Shown: positions 8,860 through 18,794 of the stretch, in pieces
Numbering within the stretch: position 1 is the first letter of the stretch
Layout: every line of letters starts with the position of its first letter
Source of the DNA: Denitratimonas sp037478135
GTDB lineage: Bacteria; Pseudomonadota; Gammaproteobacteria; Xanthomonadales; Xanthomonadaceae
Assembly (NCBI RefSeq): GCF_037478135.1
Contig: NZ_JBBHDV010000004.1
Span: 62,001 to 126,000, forward strand
Length of the DNA: 64,000 nt
Reading direction: 5' to 3'
Notes under the pieces: model-generated
What the model was told of the DNA's origin: nothing
Database searches by the model: none
Seen by the model: the letters and a program-made list of their open reading frames with translations, nothing else
Position numbers and translations under genes: made by a program

Positions 8860-10116
8860 ATGCCATCCCATTCCCGTGCCTTCCTGTGGCGCCTGGCCCT
8901 GCTGCTGGCCGGGCTTTCGATGTTCGGCCCGTTCGCGATCGACGCGATCTTTCCCGCATTCCCCGAATTGCAGGCCGAGTTCGGCGCCTCGCACGCGGCG
9001 GTGCAGCAGTCGGTCAGCATCTATCTGGCCGCCTATGCGCTGATGAGCATCTTCCACGGGCCGCTGTCCGATGCGTTGGGGCGGCGGCCGGTGATCCTGG
9101 TCGGGGTGTTGCTGTTCGGCCTGGCGTCGATCGGGGCGGCGTTGTCGAACAGCCTGTTCTGGCTGCTGGTGTTCCGTGCTTTGCAGGGTATTTCGGCCGG
9201 CGCTGGGCTGATCGTCGGGCGTGCGCTGATCCGCGATTGCCTGGACGGTGATGAGGCGCAGAAGCTGATGGCGCAGGCGACGATGATCTTCTCGGTGGCG
9301 CCGGCGATCGCACCGATTGTCGGTGGCTGGATCCTGGGCTGGTCGGACTGGAATGCGATCTTCTGGGCAATCGCGATGTTCACCCTGCTGGTACTGGGCG
9401 CCTGCCTGATTTGGCTGCCGGAAACCCACCCGCCGCAGGCACGCACGCCGCTGCGGCCCGGTTCGCTGGCGCGCGGCAGCTGGGCGGTGCTGCGCAATCG
9501 GCGCTTCCTGCAGCTGGCCTTGTCAGCCTGCTTCAATTTCGGCGTGCTGTTCCTCTATATCGCATCGGCGCCGGTGCTGGTGCTGGATTATCTGGGTTTG
9601 AACCAGCAGCAGTTCGGCTGGCTGTTCGTGCCGATGGTGGCCGGGTTGATGACCGGCTCGTTCCTGTCCGGGCGCCTGGCCGGACGCATGAGCCAGTCGC
9701 GTACCGCGAAGCTGGGTTTTTCGCTGTCCTTGCTGGCGGCGGTGCTGAACCTGGCCTACAACCTCTCGGTCGATACGCCGCAGGTGCCATGGGCGGTGCT
9801 GCCGATGGCGATCAATGCCTGCGGCATCGGCCTGGTGTTCCCGCTGCTGACCATCGCGATGCTGGACATGTACCCGCGTCAGCGCGGCACTGCGGCCTCA
9901 ATGCAGGCCTTCACCGGGCTGAGCTTCAACGCGGTGCTGGCTGGCATCGTGGCGCCGCTGCTGGCGCCGTACCGGCTCGGCATGGCCGGTGCGTCGCTGG
10001 CGATGTGCCTGATCGCGATCGTGCTGTGGTGGCGCTACCGCACCGGGATCAAGCGCGAACCTGCGATCAGCGCCGGCACGATGCCGCAGGTGCTGGACGA
10101 TGCCGAGCGGCTGTAA
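8860..10116 (+). CDS. Bcr/CflA-family MFS drug transporter
   Basis: 418 residues with about 12 hydrophobic helices. The start is fixed by a near-perfect ribosome binding site AAGGAGG (8847-8853) six bases before the ATG. The first loop has PLSDALGRRPVILVG, the MFS motif A, and helix 1-2 carries FAIDAIFPAFPE, characteristic of the DHA1 Bcr/CflA proton antiporters that export drugs such as bicyclomycin or chloramphenicol. The gene follows the amidohydrolase closely; a shared substrate class is only a guess. Confidence 0.9.
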   Translation: MPSHSRAFLWRLALLLAGLSMFGPFAIDAIFPAFPELQAEFGASHAAVQQSVSIYLAAYALMSIFHGPLSDALGRRPVILVGVLLFGLASIGAALSNSLFWLLVFRALQGISAGAGLIVGRALIRDCLDGDEAQKLMAQATMIFSVAPAIAPIVGGWILGWSDWNAIFWAIAMFTLLVLGACLIWLPETHPPQARTPLRPGSLARGSWAVLRNRRFLQLALSACFNFGVLFLYIASAPVLVLDYLGLNQQQFGWLFVPMVAGLMTGSFLSGRLAGRMSQSRTAKLGFSLSLLAAVLNLAYNLSVDTPQVPWAVLPMAINACGIGLVFPLLTIAMLDMYPRQRGTAASMQAFTGLSFNAVLAGIVAPLLAPYRLGMAGASLAMCLIAIVLWWRYRTGIKREPAISAGTMPQVLDDAERL

Positions 10117-10192
10117 CCGGAAAGCGCCGGCGTTCGGTGCCGCCATCGCCTGCTAGCCTGTCGCCATCACGGCACGGAAAAGGAAGGCGGCC

Positions 10193-11551
10193 ATGGCCGA
10201 CACGTTCGATCTGGTGGTGCTTGGTGGCGGTTCCGGCGGGCTGGCGGCCGGCATCGCCGCCGCCCGGCACGGTGCCCGCGTGGCGCTACTGGAACCGGCG
10301 GAACTGGGCGGCACCTGCGTCAATCTGGGCTGCGTGCCGAAAAAGGCGATGTGGATGGCGGCCGGACTGGCCTGGCAGCAGCCGCTGGCGCAGGCGTTCG
10401 GGTTTTCGCTGTCGTCGCCGCAGGACTGGCGGCAACTGGTCGCGCGCCGGCAGGCATATATCGACAATGTGCGCGCTTCCTACCGCCGGCAGCTGGATGC
10501 ACTGGACATCACCCACATCCGCGCCCGTGGCGAACTGCTGGATGCTGGGCTGGTGCAGGCCGGTGGGCAACGGCTGAAGGCACGTCATGTGCTGATCGCC
10601 ACCGGCGCGCGCGCCTCGCGGCCGCAGTTGGAAGGCGCGGAGCTGGGCATCGACTCGGGTGGCTTCTTCGATCTGCGCGCCGCGCCGCAACGCGTGGCGA
10701 TCATCGGGGGCGGCTATATCGGGGTGGAACTGGCCGGCATCCTGCAGGCGTTGGGCAGCCAGGTTCAGTTGCTGGTACGCGGCCGGATGCTGGAACGCTT
10801 CGACCGCGATCTGGTTGCCGCATTGGACACCGATCTTTCCCAACGCGGCATCCAGGTGCGGAACGACTGCCATGTCGCTGGGCTGCGGCGTGATGGCCAG
10901 GCGCTGCAGGTGATGCTCGATGATGAAGAGCACATCGCCGCCGATTGCGTGCTGTGGGCCACCGGGCGACGGCCCAACAGTGACGGCATCGGGCTGGAGA
11001 GCGTCGGTGTGGAGTGCGAGGACAGCGGCCACATCCGCATCAATGCGCACAACGCCACGAACATTCCCGGCGTGTTCGCGGTCGGCGATGTCGGCACCGA
11101 TCCGGCGCTGACGCCGATGGCGGTGATGGCCGGGCGGGTGCTGGCCGAACGCCTGTTCGGTGATACCGATGTCGCGCCGGTGGATCGGCGATATGTGCCG
11201 ACCGTGGTGTTCTCGCTGCCGCCGCTGGCCAGTGTCGGGATGAGCGAAAAGCAGGCGCGCGAATGTCATGGCGATGCGGTGCAGGTGTTCGAAAAACGCT
11301 TCCGCCCGATGGGCCGCGCACTGGCCGGGGTGACGCAGCAGGCGTTCGTCAAACTGGTGTGCGCAGGACCGGAACAGCGCGTGGTCGGATTGCACGCGAT
11401 GGGCGAGGGCTTCGATGAAGCATTGCAGGGCTTTGCACTGGCGATGCGTCTGGGCGCGACACGGCAGGATTTCGAATCCACCATCGCGATCCATCCGGGC
11501 ATGGCCGAGGAGTTGCTGCGGGTGCCCGAAAAGCAGAAGGCATCATCGTAG
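10193..11551 (+). CDS. gor: Glutathione-disulfide reductase
   Basis: 452 residues, start with AAGGAAGG upstream. FAD-binding GGGSGGLAAGIAAARHG is followed by the redox disulfide in GGTCVNLGCVPKK, the NADPH-binding GGGYIGVELAGILQALG, and an FAD-contact region AVGDVG. The C-terminal dimer motif reads IHPGMAEE: the histidine and glutamate are kept, but the usual Thr after HP is Gly. The enzyme reduces GSSG with NADPH in the cytoplasm. A related flavin disulfide reductase (for example mercuric- or trypanothione-type) is less likely because the fold and motifs follow Gor closely. Confidence 0.9.
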   Translation: MADTFDLVVLGGGSGGLAAGIAAARHGARVALLEPAELGGTCVNLGCVPKKAMWMAAGLAWQQPLAQAFGFSLSSPQDWRQLVARRQAYIDNVRASYRRQLDALDITHIRARGELLDAGLVQAGGQRLKARHVLIATGARASRPQLEGAELGIDSGGFFDLRAAPQRVAIIGGGYIGVELAGILQALGSQVQLLVRGRMLERFDRDLVAALDTDLSQRGIQVRNDCHVAGLRRDGQALQVMLDDEEHIAADCVLWATGRRPNSDGIGLESVGVECEDSGHIRINAHNATNIPGVFAVGDVGTDPALTPMAVMAGRVLAERLFGDTDVAPVDRRYVPTVVFSLPPLASVGMSEKQARECHGDAVQVFEKRFRPMGRALAGVTQQAFVKLVCAGPEQRVVGLHAMGEGFDEALQGFALAMRLGATRQDFESTIAIHPGMAEELLRVPEKQKASS

Positions 11552-11753
11552 GGCGTTGCCGCTGAATCCATGGCTTCTTCGGCTGCCGCGCGGGGCAAGT
11601 GGCGCTGCCTGCGGGTCCCGGATTTCGGAGTGCAGGCGCATGTGGCGCGGCTGGGCGCCTGAGTTGATGGCCTGCACGACACGCCGGCGCTAATCTGGGC
11701 AGGTCGCCGCCCGTCATCGGATGTGCGGCTGTCCCTCTTCAGCAGGTGTCCGC

Positions 11754-12572
11754 ATGTCCTCCGAATCCTCCACGCCAGCGGTGTTCGAGCTGGAACGCGG
11801 CGATGCGCCGCTGCTGGTCAGCCTGCCGCACGATGGCAGCCTGATTCCCGCCGATCTGCGTGCGCGGATGACCGCCAGGGCGCAGCAGGCGCCGGATACC
11901 GATTGGTTCGTCTCGCGTCTGTACGGCTTCGCGCGTGAGCTGGGCGCCTCGGTGCTGCGACCGACCCATTCGCGCTACGTGGTGGACCTGAACCGGCCGC
12001 CGGACGATGTCTCGCTGTATCCGGGCCAGAACACCACTGGCCTGTGCCCGCAGGTGCAGTTTTCCGGCGAAGCGGTTTATCTGCCCGGCGAGGAGCCTTC
12101 GCCGCAGGACATCCGCGAGCGCGTGGTCACCTGGTGGCAGCCCTACCACGATGCGCTGCGTGCCGAACTGGAGCGGCTGCGTTCGCGCTTCGGGCGGGTG
12201 CTGCTGTGGGAAGGCCATTCGATCCGCAGCGAATTGCCGTTCCTGTTTGAAGGACGGCTGCCGGATCTGAGCCTTGGCACCGCCGAAGGCCGCAGCTGCT
12301 CGCCAGACTTGCAGGCGCGACTGGAGCAGGTGCTGGCGGGGCAGAGCCAGTACAGCCACGTCTGCAACGGCCGTTTCAAGGGCGGCTACATCACCCGCCA
12401 CTACGGCGCACCGGCCGAAGGCATCGATGCGGTGCAGCTGGAGCTGGCGCAGTGCACTTATATGGAGGAATCCGCCGTGCAATACCTGCCGGAACGCGCC
12501 GCGCGCTTGCAGGACACCGTGCTGCGGCCGCTGCTGGAGGCCGGGCTGGAACAGCTGCGCCGCCGCGTCTGA
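11754..12572 (+). CDS. N-formylglutamate amidohydrolase family protein
   Basis: 272 residues from the ATG at 11754; a longer ORF start at 11721 is less likely. The N-terminus has LLVSLPHDGSLIP, then SRYVVDLNRPPDD, WEGHSIRSELP and GRFKGGYITRHYG, all features of the FGase/HutG-2 family. This enzyme releases formate from N-formyl-L-glutamate in one variant of histidine degradation. No other hut genes are nearby, so a role in histidine use is not supported by context. The assignment to the family is firm, the substrate less so. Confidence 0.85.
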   Translation: MSSESSTPAVFELERGDAPLLVSLPHDGSLIPADLRARMTARAQQAPDTDWFVSRLYGFARELGASVLRPTHSRYVVDLNRPPDDVSLYPGQNTTGLCPQVQFSGEAVYLPGEEPSPQDIRERVVTWWQPYHDALRAELERLRSRFGRVLLWEGHSIRSELPFLFEGRLPDLSLGTAEGRSCSPDLQARLEQVLAGQSQYSHVCNGRFKGGYITRHYGAPAEGIDAVQLELAQCTYMEESAVQYLPERAARLQDTVLRPLLEAGLEQLRRRV

Positions 12573-12628
12573 TCGCCCCGGGCGCCGCTGCGGGTTACCA
12601 TGCGCGGCCCATTCCTCAGGAAACTCCC

Positions 12629-13135
<507 letters not shown>

Positions 13136-13163
13136 TCCAGACGTTTCCCGACGCGGAAACAGC

Positions 13164-13192
13164 AAGGGGATGGCCGCGGTCATCCCCTTTTT
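13164..13192 (+). terminator. Intrinsic terminator after the cyclophilin gene
   Basis: Stem AAGGGGATG (13164-13172) pairs with CATCCCCTT (13181-13189) across an 8-base loop, with a T-run to 13192. Confidence 0.9.
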
Positions 13193-13356
13193 CGTTGATG
13201 TGGCGGGGTTTTTCCTGGTTTTGGGAAGGCCGCGCGATGGGGCGGCACAGGTGCCCGTAACCTGTCACCTGAAACCAAGGTCCAGTGGGTGCGCGATCGG
13301 CAACCGCGATAGAATGGCCGGCCGATTGCGGCGAATTTTCGACAGGAATTCCATCA

Positions 13357-14562
13357 ATGCCCCAACTTGCACAGCGCATGGGCGCGGCGCGACCCAGTGC
13401 GATCATGGCGGTGGCCGAGAAGGCGCGCGCGCTGAAGGCGCAGGGCCGCGACGTGATCAGCTTCTCCATCGGCGTGCCCAATTTCCTGCCCGGCGAGCAT
13501 GTCTACGAGGCGGCGCGCGCCGCGCTGGACAGGGATTCGGGCAACTACGGTTCCAACCGCGGCAACGATGCGCTGCTGGATGCCTGCCTGCTGCATCTGG
13601 AACGCAATGGCCTGAGCGGCTACAGCCGCCGCAATCTGTGCGTCGGCATCGGCGCGAAGCAGGTGCTGTACAACCTGGCCGAAGCGCTGCTGGATCCGGG
13701 TGATGCAATCGCCTTCCCGACCCCGTACTGGACCACCTACGCCGATATCGCGGCGATTGTCGGGGCGCGGGAGCTGGCGCTGCCTTGCCCGCCGGAACAG
13801 GACTACAAGCTAACCCCGGCGCAGCTGGACGCGGCGCTGGCGCACAAGCCCAAGGTGTTCCTGTTCAACAATCCGTCCAACCCCACCGGCATGGTCTACC
13901 ACCGCGATGAGATCGCGGCGCTGGCGGCGGTGCTGGCGCGCCATCCGGATACCTGGATCGTGCTGGACGACATCTACAACCGGATGATTTTCGACGACGT
14001 CGGCTATCACAACGTGCTGCACTTCGAGCCGGCGCTGCGCGAGCGCACCATCGTCGTGGATTCGCTTTCCAAGACCTACGGCATGCCCGGCTGGCGCATG
14101 GGTTTTGCCGCTGCGCCGGAAAACGTGGCGCAGGCGCTGGTGACGCTGAACTCGAATCACATCACCAATCTGCCGGAAGTGGTCACTGCCGCCGCCACGG
14201 CGGCGCTGACCGGCCCGCAGGATGTACCGCAGCGCCAGTGCGAACTGTTCGCGGCCAAGCGCGACGTGGTGCTGGCCGCGCTGGCGCAGATTCCGGGCTT
14301 GCGTTGCCCGCGCCCGGAAGGCGCGTTCTACGCCTTCCCCGATATCAGCGTCGCCTTCGGTCGCCGTCATGGCCCCAGCGGGCTGGTGATCGGCAACGAC
14401 GTGGATCTGTGCAACGCGCTGCTGGATGCCAAGGCCGTGGCCTGCGTGCCCGGTTCGGCGTTCGGTGAGCCGCGCGCGCTACGCATTTCCTACGCCTGCC
14501 CGGATGATGCCCTGGCCGAAGGGCTGAGCCGCATCCAGGCGTTCTTCGCCGAACTGGATTAG
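13357..14562 (+). CDS. Class I pyridoxal-phosphate aminotransferase (aspartate aminotransferase-like)
   Basis: 401 residues from the ATG at 13357 with AGGAA ten bases upstream; a longer ORF start at 13285 has no such site. The PLP lysine is in DSLSKTYGMPGWRMG (about residue 239). Other fold-type I landmarks are NNPSNPTG, VLDDIYN and the carboxylate-binding arginine in LRISYACP. It belongs to the AspC Ib-like subgroup that handles aspartate or aromatic/branched substrates; exact substrate not determined. Malate dehydrogenase lies 141 bases downstream, which fits oxaloacetate/aspartate exchange but is not proof. Confidence 0.88.
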   Translation: MPQLAQRMGAARPSAIMAVAEKARALKAQGRDVISFSIGVPNFLPGEHVYEAARAALDRDSGNYGSNRGNDALLDACLLHLERNGLSGYSRRNLCVGIGAKQVLYNLAEALLDPGDAIAFPTPYWTTYADIAAIVGARELALPCPPEQDYKLTPAQLDAALAHKPKVFLFNNPSNPTGMVYHRDEIAALAAVLARHPDTWIVLDDIYNRMIFDDVGYHNVLHFEPALRERTIVVDSLSKTYGMPGWRMGFAAAPENVAQALVTLNSNHITNLPEVVTAAATAALTGPQDVPQRQCELFAAKRDVVLAALAQIPGLRCPRPEGAFYAFPDISVAFGRRHGPSGLVIGNDVDLCNALLDAKAVACVPGSAFGEPRALRISYACPDDALAEGLSRIQAFFAELD

Positions 14563-14703
14563 ACCGTTTCATCCGGCCGCCGCTGTCCGGTCAGGTCCGG
14601 CAGCGGCGGCTTCCCACCCATCGCGGCGAACGCCGCAGTCGGACCTGGCAAAACCTGCGGTGTGTCCCACATGCACGCCGTCCCTTCCCACGGAGAACTC
14701 CCC

Positions 14704-15690
14704 ATGAAAACTCCCGTTCGCGTCGCTGTTACCGGTGCTGCCGGCCAGATCGGCTATTCGCTGCTGTTCCGTATCGCTTCCGGCGAAATGCTCGGCAAGG
14801 ACCAGCCAGTCATCCTGCAACTGCTTGAACTTCCGATGGAAAAGGCTCAGGCCGCGCTCAAGGGCGTGATCATGGAACTGGAAGACTGCGCCTTCCCGCT
14901 GCTGGCCGGTGTGGTTGGTACCGATGATCCGGAAGTGGCCTTCAAGGACGCCGACATCGCCCTGCTGGTCGGCGCGATGCCGCGCGGCCCGGGCATGGAG
15001 CGCAAGGACCTGCTGCTGAAGAACGCCGAGATCTTCACCGTGCAGGGCAGGGCGCTGAACAAGGTCGCCAGCCGAGAGGTCAAGGTGCTGGTGGTCGGTA
15101 ACCCGGCCAATACCAATGCCTACATCGCGATGAAGTCGGCCCCGGATCTGAACCCGAACAACTTCACCGCGATGCTGCGCCTGGACCACAACCGCGCGCT
15201 GAGCCAGCTTTCCACCAAGGCCGGCGTGCCGGTGGGCGAAATCCGCAAGCTCGTGGTCTGGGGCAACCACAGCCCGACGATGTACCCGGATTACCGCTTC
15301 GCCACCGCCGAAGGCGCCTCGTTGAAGGACAAGATCAACGACGCCGACTGGAACGCCAACGAGTTCATCCCGAAGGTCGGCAAGCGCGGCGCGGCGATCA
15401 TCGAAGCCCGCGGCCTGTCCTCGGCCGCCTCGGCCGCGAACGCCGCCATCGACCACATCCGCGACTGGGTGCTGGGCAGCGATGGCGAATGGGTGACGAT
15501 GGGCGTGCCCTCCGATGGGAGTTACGGCATCCCGGAAGGCGTGATCTTCGGCTTCCCGGTCATCACGGAAAACGGCGGTTACCGCATCGTGAAGGATCTG
15601 CCGATCGATGCCTTCAGCCAGCAGGCCATCGACAAGACCCTGGCCGAACTGGAAGAAGAACGCAGCGGCGTGGCCCATCTACTGGGTTGA
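14704..15690 (+). CDS. mdh: Malate dehydrogenase
   Basis: 328 residues, start at ATG 14704 with GGAG eight bases upstream. NAD-binding GAAGQIGY, the substrate loop with MPRGPGMER (arginines), LRLDHNRALSQL with the catalytic Asp, and VWGNHSP with the catalytic His are all present. It is of the cytosolic-type MDH group found in Xanthomonas and Burkholderia, and interconverts malate and oxaloacetate in the TCA cycle. It looks monocistronic, with its own terminator. Confidence 0.97.
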   Translation: MKTPVRVAVTGAAGQIGYSLLFRIASGEMLGKDQPVILQLLELPMEKAQAALKGVIMELEDCAFPLLAGVVGTDDPEVAFKDADIALLVGAMPRGPGMERKDLLLKNAEIFTVQGRALNKVASREVKVLVVGNPANTNAYIAMKSAPDLNPNNFTAMLRLDHNRALSQLSTKAGVPVGEIRKLVVWGNHSPTMYPDYRFATAEGASLKDKINDADWNANEFIPKVGKRGAAIIEARGLSSAASAANAAIDHIRDWVLGSDGEWVTMGVPSDGSYGIPEGVIFGFPVITENGGYRIVKDLPIDAFSQQAIDKTLAELEEERSGVAHLLG

Positions 15691-15716
15691 TCCGCAGCCT
15701 CATCATTGCAATGGAG

Positions 15717-15740
15717 AAGGCGGCCCGATGGCCGCCTTTT
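15717..15740 (+). terminator. Intrinsic terminator after mdh
   Basis: AAGGCGGCC (15717-15725), four-base loop CGAT, GGCCGCCTT (15730-15738), then TT and a T-rich tail. Confidence 0.88.
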
Positions 15741-16077
15741 CCTTTTCTGCCGGCCCCCTCCCGAGCCCGGATTCGCCTTGCGTGAGCCGCTCCGGAGCGG
15801 GAAATCCGCCGCCGCAGGCGGAATGTCCTCGTCCGGAATGCCGGCGCCGGTCAAGGTCCACGCGGAAATGGCACCCCCCGTTTCCCGCGTGCACCACCGG
15901 CGGGGTGACGGTGATCGCGGTATGGAGCGGCGCCTGGCCTGAGGCCGGGCCGGGCACCGGATCCGCCCTGCGACATGACGCCCGCAGCCGGATTCGGGCA
16001 CTCCGGCTCTTCCACAATCGGCGGCTTGCCAATATTGTGAAAGGCTTTTCCGAATCCGCGATCCCGGGAGATCTGCC
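15741..16077. other. Intergenic stretch upstream of the valine operon
   Basis: About 340 bases without a credible ORF. It holds several short GC-rich inverted repeats such as CGCTCCGGAGCG near 15789 but no repeat family I recognise. The operon promoter should be near its right end, where the sequence becomes less GC-rich (about 16010-16060). No clear -35/-10 pair could be fixed. Confidence 0.45.
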
Positions 16078-17598
16078 ATGTCTGCGCCAGCCACACCCGC
16101 CTCCGTCCCCAGCGTGCCGTTGCTGATCGACGGCGCCTTTGTCCAATCCAGCACCACGCAGTGGCGCGATGTCGTGAATCCGGCCACGCAGCAGGTGCTG
16201 GCGCGGGTGCCGTTCGCCACCGCTGCCGAAGTCGATGCCGCCGTTGCCTCCGCGAAGGAAGCCTTCAAGACCTGGCGCAAGACGCCGATCGGCACCCGCG
16301 CCCGCATCTTCCTGAAGTACCAGCAGCTGATCCGCGAGAACATGACCGAGCTGGCCGCGATTCTGACGAGCGAACAGGGCAAGACCCTGCCGGATGCCGA
16401 GGGTGATGTATTCCGCGGGCTGGAAGTGGTCGAGCACGCCGCCGCCATCGGCAATCTTCAACTGGGCGAGCTGGCCAACAACGTGGCCACCGGCGTCGAT
16501 ACCTACACCTTGCTGCAACCGCTCGGTGTCTGCGCCGGCATCACCCCGTTCAACTTCCCGGCGATGATCCCGCTGTGGATGTTCCCGATGGCGATCGCCA
16601 CCGGCAACACCTTCGTGCTGAAGCCGTCCGAGCAGGATCCGCTGGTGACGATGCGGCTGGTGGAACTGGCGCTGGAAGCCGGCATTCCGAAGGGCGTGCT
16701 GAACGTGGTGCACGGTGGCCCGGACGTGGTCAACGCGATCTGCGACCACGCCGACATCAAGGCGGTGTCCTTCGTCGGTTCGACCAAGGTGGGCACGCAC
16801 GTCTACAACCGCGCCAGCCTCGCCGGCAAGCGCGTGCAGTGCATGATGGGCGCGAAGAACCACGCCATCGTGCTGCCGGATGCGAACAAGGAACAGACCC
16901 TCAACGCCATGGCCGGAGCCGCGTTCGGTGCCGCCGGCCAGCGCTGCATGGCCGCGTCCACAGCAGTGTTGGTGGGCGAGGCGCGCAGCTGGATTCCGGA
17001 CCTGGTAGCCAAGGCGAAGACGCTCAAGGTCAACGCCGGCACCGAGCCGGGCACCGATATCGGCCCGGTGATTTCCTGCGCTGCGCGCGAGCGCATCGAG
17101 GCACTGATCGCCTCGGGTGTGGAGCAGGGTGCGACGCTGGAACTGGATGGCCGCAATCCGCAGGTGCCCGGCTTCGAGCAGGGCAACTTCGTCGGTCCGA
17201 CGATCTTCTCCGGCGTGAAGCCGGGCATGCGCATCTACGACGAGGAAATCTTCGGCCCGGTGCTGGTGATCCTCGAGGCGGAATCCCTCGACGAGGCCAT
17301 TGCGATCGTCAACGCCAACCCGAACGGTAACGGCACGGCGATCTTCACCCAGTCCGGTGCCGCGGCGCGCCACTTCCAGGAGGAAATCGACGTCGGCCAG
17401 GTGGGCATCAATCTGCCGATTCCGGTGCCGGTACCGCTGTTTTCCTTCACCGGCTCGCGTGCTTCCAAGCTCGGTGACCTGGGCCCGTACGGCAAGCAGG
17501 TGGTGCTGTTCTACACCCAGACCAAGACGGTCACCGCGCGCTGGTTCGACGATGAAACCGCCAGCCACGGCGTCAACACCACGATTTCACTGAAGTGA
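16078..17598 (+). CDS. mmsA: CoA-acylating methylmalonate-semialdehyde dehydrogenase
   Basis: 506 residues with GGGAGA before the ATG. Aldehyde-dehydrogenase fold: FNFPAMIPLWMFP, the NAD-binding region with FVGSTKVG, and the catalytic cysteine in AAGQRCMA. The general-base Glu of ordinary ALDHs is absent, as usual for the MMSDH family, where the region reads AKNHAIVLPDANK. It converts methylmalonate or malonate semialdehyde to propionyl- or acetyl-CoA in valine degradation. First gene of a four-gene operon; the next start is 7 bases after its stop. Confidence 0.95.
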   Translation: MSAPATPASVPSVPLLIDGAFVQSSTTQWRDVVNPATQQVLARVPFATAAEVDAAVASAKEAFKTWRKTPIGTRARIFLKYQQLIRENMTELAAILTSEQGKTLPDAEGDVFRGLEVVEHAAAIGNLQLGELANNVATGVDTYTLLQPLGVCAGITPFNFPAMIPLWMFPMAIATGNTFVLKPSEQDPLVTMRLVELALEAGIPKGVLNVVHGGPDVVNAICDHADIKAVSFVGSTKVGTHVYNRASLAGKRVQCMMGAKNHAIVLPDANKEQTLNAMAGAAFGAAGQRCMAASTAVLVGEARSWIPDLVAKAKTLKVNAGTEPGTDIGPVISCAARERIEALIASGVEQGATLELDGRNPQVPGFEQGNFVGPTIFSGVKPGMRIYDEEIFGPVLVILEAESLDEAIAIVNANPNGNGTAIFTQSGAAARHFQEEIDVGQVGINLPIPVPVPLFSFTGSRASKLGDLGPYGKQVVLFYTQTKTVTARWFDDETASHGVNTTISLK

Positions 17599-17605
17599 GG
17601 ACGGC

Positions 17606-18760
17606 ATGGACCTGCAATTGAACGAGGAACTGTTGGCCTTCCGCGAAGCCGCCCGCGAGTTCGCGCAGGCGCGCATGGCGCCGTTCGCGGCGCAGTGGGA
17701 TGCTGAACACCATTTCCCCAAGGACGTGATCGCGGCTGGCGGCGAACTGGGTTTCTGCGGCCTGTACGCGCCCGAGGACATCGGCGGGCTGGGCGTGTCG
17801 CGCCTGGCCTCGGCCATCGTGTTCGAAGAACTGGCGGTGGCCTGTCCCTCGACGGCGGCCTATTTCACCATCCATAACATGGCGACCTGGATGCTGGGTA
17901 CCTGGGGCAGCCAGGCGCTCAAGGACGATTGGGGTCAGGCGCTGACCGCGGGCAGCAAGCTGGGCTCGTATTGCCTCACCGAGCCGGGTGCCGGGTCCGA
18001 TGCGGCCTCGCTGAAGACCCGCGCGGTGCGTGATGGCAGCGATTACCTGATCAGCGGCAGCAAGGCCTTTATTTCCGGCGGCGGCTCCAGCGATCTGCTG
18101 ATCGTGATGGCGCGCACCGGCGGTGATGGTCCCAAGGGCATCAGCGCGTTCGCGGTGCCGGCCGATGCGCCGGGCATCAGCTACGGCCGGCAGGAAGAAA
18201 AGATGGGTTGGCACAGCCAGCCGACCTGCGGCATCACCTTCGACAAGGTGCGCGTGCCGGAACATTATCGCCTCGGCGAGGAAGGCCAGGGTTTCACCTT
18301 CGCGATGAAGGGGCTGGATGGCGGCCGCATCAATATCGCGGCCTGTTCGCTCGGCGGCGCGCAGGCGGCGCTGGACCAGGCGCGCAGCTATCTGGGCGAA
18401 CGCGAACAGTTCGGCAAGCCGATCGGGCACTTCCAGGCGCTGCAGTTCCGCCTGGCTGACATGGCCACCCAGCAGGTGGCCGCGCGCCAGATGGTGCATA
18501 CCGCCGCGATGAAGCTGGATGCCGGCGCCGAGGATGCCAGCGCCTGGTGCGCGATGGCCAAGCGCTTTGCCACCGATGCCGGTTTCGCCATCGTCAACGA
18601 TGCGCTGCAACTGCACGGCGGCTACGGCTACACGCGCGAGTTCCCGCTGGAAAAGCTGTTGCGCGATCTGCGCGTGCACCAGATCCTGGAAGGCACCAAC
18701 GAGGTAATGCGGGTGATCGTGTCGCGTTATCTTCTGGGCAGCACGCGCGAGCTGCGCTGA
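17606..18760 (+). CDS. Acyl-CoA dehydrogenase, probable isobutyryl-CoA dehydrogenase
   Basis: 384 residues, full-length ACAD fold: N-terminal helical domain, middle domain with YCLTEPGAGSDAASLKT and WHSQPT, and a C-terminal domain with ERQF-like GEREQFGKPI and LRDLRVHQILEGTNEVMR. The glutamate of LEGTNE is in the place of the catalytic base used by short-chain enzymes. The position between mmsA and the hydroxyisobutyryl-CoA hydrolase gene indicates isobutyryl-CoA as substrate (inference). FAD-dependent, passing electrons to ETF. Confidence 0.9.
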   Translation: MDLQLNEELLAFREAAREFAQARMAPFAAQWDAEHHFPKDVIAAGGELGFCGLYAPEDIGGLGVSRLASAIVFEELAVACPSTAAYFTIHNMATWMLGTWGSQALKDDWGQALTAGSKLGSYCLTEPGAGSDAASLKTRAVRDGSDYLISGSKAFISGGGSSDLLIVMARTGGDGPKGISAFAVPADAPGISYGRQEEKMGWHSQPTCGITFDKVRVPEHYRLGEEGQGFTFAMKGLDGGRINIAACSLGGAQAALDQARSYLGEREQFGKPIGHFQALQFRLADMATQQVAARQMVHTAAMKLDAGAEDASAWCAMAKRFATDAGFAIVNDALQLHGGYGYTREFPLEKLLRDLRVHQILEGTNEVMRVIVSRYLLGSTRELR

Positions 18761-18794
18761 TGCGCACCGTGGTTTTCAGCAGGAGCATCAGGAC

